Origin: Symsagittifera roscoffensis | Taxonomy: Eukaryota; Xenacoelomorpha; Acoela; Convolutidae | Direction of reading: 5' to 3' | DNA: 64,000 nt | Assembly (NCBI RefSeq): GCF_963678635.1 | Contig: NC_087066.1 | Coordinates: forward strand, 22,847,996-22,911,995 | Shown here: one piece after another, positions 63,373 through 64,000 of the stretch | Numbering within the stretch: position 1 is the first letter of the stretch | Layout: each line of letters opens with the position of its first letter | Notes under the pieces: generated by a model | What the model saw: only the letters and a program-made list of their open reading frames with translations | What the model was told of the DNA's origin: nothing | Database searches by the model: none | Position numbers and translations under genes: made by a program

Positions 63373-64000
63373 GTTTACGTATTTTAAATAGGTTCGTATA
63401 TGTCACCGATTAATTTTTAATGAAATTTGAACGTTGAAATTTTTAAAAATGTGTTCATTTTTTTTTGTGAAGATTTCAATTCAATAAAAGCTTAATCTCG
63501 TTTTAGGAATGTTGATTTTGTTTTGATTGTACTATTTAAGCAGTAAGTCAGAAAATGTTATTTACACATTACTCTATCTCGCTCGGAGAAATTTAGGTGA
63601 ACTTTAGTTTTGAAAAAGAAATAATGAATAGGTCGGTAGAATTGGTCGTATTGTTTCGAGAACAATGAGCAAATTGTTTGGATGGGGGTTAAGGGGATGG
63701 GAAGCACAAAAAGAATGGCTCAAGTAGTAACCCGTCGAAAGAAAAACCATAACCATCCTTCCAATTTATAACTATCGAGGAAGCCCTTCCGACGTTTTTC
63801 CAAAGATAAGAAGTAAAAAAAATTACTGCGCAGATAGGGTAAGCAAAAAGAAATTTGAAAACACATTTAAATAATTTTTTTCCGGGAAAAAGCTCAAACT
63901 GTTCTACAAAATAGACTGTTGTGAATGTAACTTAGCTTCTCTTAGCCAGAACATAAGAAAAATTGCCATACGGATTGAAAAACGACGAAAGGATGACATA
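63373..64000. other. Unassigned AT-rich sequence at the window end
   Basis: No open frame, splice-framed exon or repeat was recognised. Confidence 0.4.

Overview
This is eukaryotic, AT-rich nuclear DNA from an invertebrate-like animal. The phylum cannot be fixed from the sequence. Evidence: phase-1 calcium-binding EGF exons with GT/AG splice sites, a ZP (zona pellucida) domain, very large introns, several Ty3/gypsy LTR retrotransposons and a very large minisatellite. There is a 200-N assembly gap at 14332-14531. No prokaryotic genes, CRISPR arrays or tRNA/rRNA genes were seen.

Host gene. Nine exons on the minus strand (46556 down to 751) fit one partial gene: five EGF-like modules (46416-46556, 45849-45989, 44933-45061 and two in 43197-43466), then a SEA-like module (24589-24695 and the start of 23902-24304), then a ZP domain (23902-24304, 23197-23332, 22779-22892, 751-870). 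Every junction is compatible in phase. The product resembles uromodulin or uromodulin-like matrix/apical proteins. The 5' end and the rest of ZP-C lie outside the window. Two introns are huge: about 21.9 kb (871-22778) and 18.5 kb (24696-43196).

Intron 871-22778 holds an imperfect tandem duplication of a roughly 5 kb unit (1038-5775 and 5776-11041). Inside it are a 528-bp near-perfect palindrome present in only one copy, and a junction carrying a 59-bp piece templated from 12.4 kb. Next comes a heavily decayed minus-strand Ty3/gypsy relic (about 11.6-21.4 kb) with recognisable nucleocapsid, protease, RT, RNase H and integrase pieces.

Intron 24696-43196 holds a 23-bp minisatellite totalling about 12.3 kb in three arrays (24761-33819, 35275-38002, 39902-40390). 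It shows higher-order periods of 460, 483, 943 and 2530 bp. The arrays are interrupted by two nearly identical 1.45-kb blocks (33821-35274, 38448-39901) that carry a Ty3/gypsy LTR and an unidentified ORF. Integrase, polypurine tract and 3' LTR of a related Ty3/gypsy element follow (40391-42887). A possible CAGTG target duplication suggests that the last array lies inside this retroelement.

Upstream of the visible EGF exons is a structurally complete but mutated env-bearing Ty3/gypsy element on the minus strand (49153-61710). It has 2.4-kb LTRs, AAATG target duplications, PBS, gag, pol, env and PPT. The last 2.3 kb are mostly unassigned, with a possible decayed DNA-transposon ORF.
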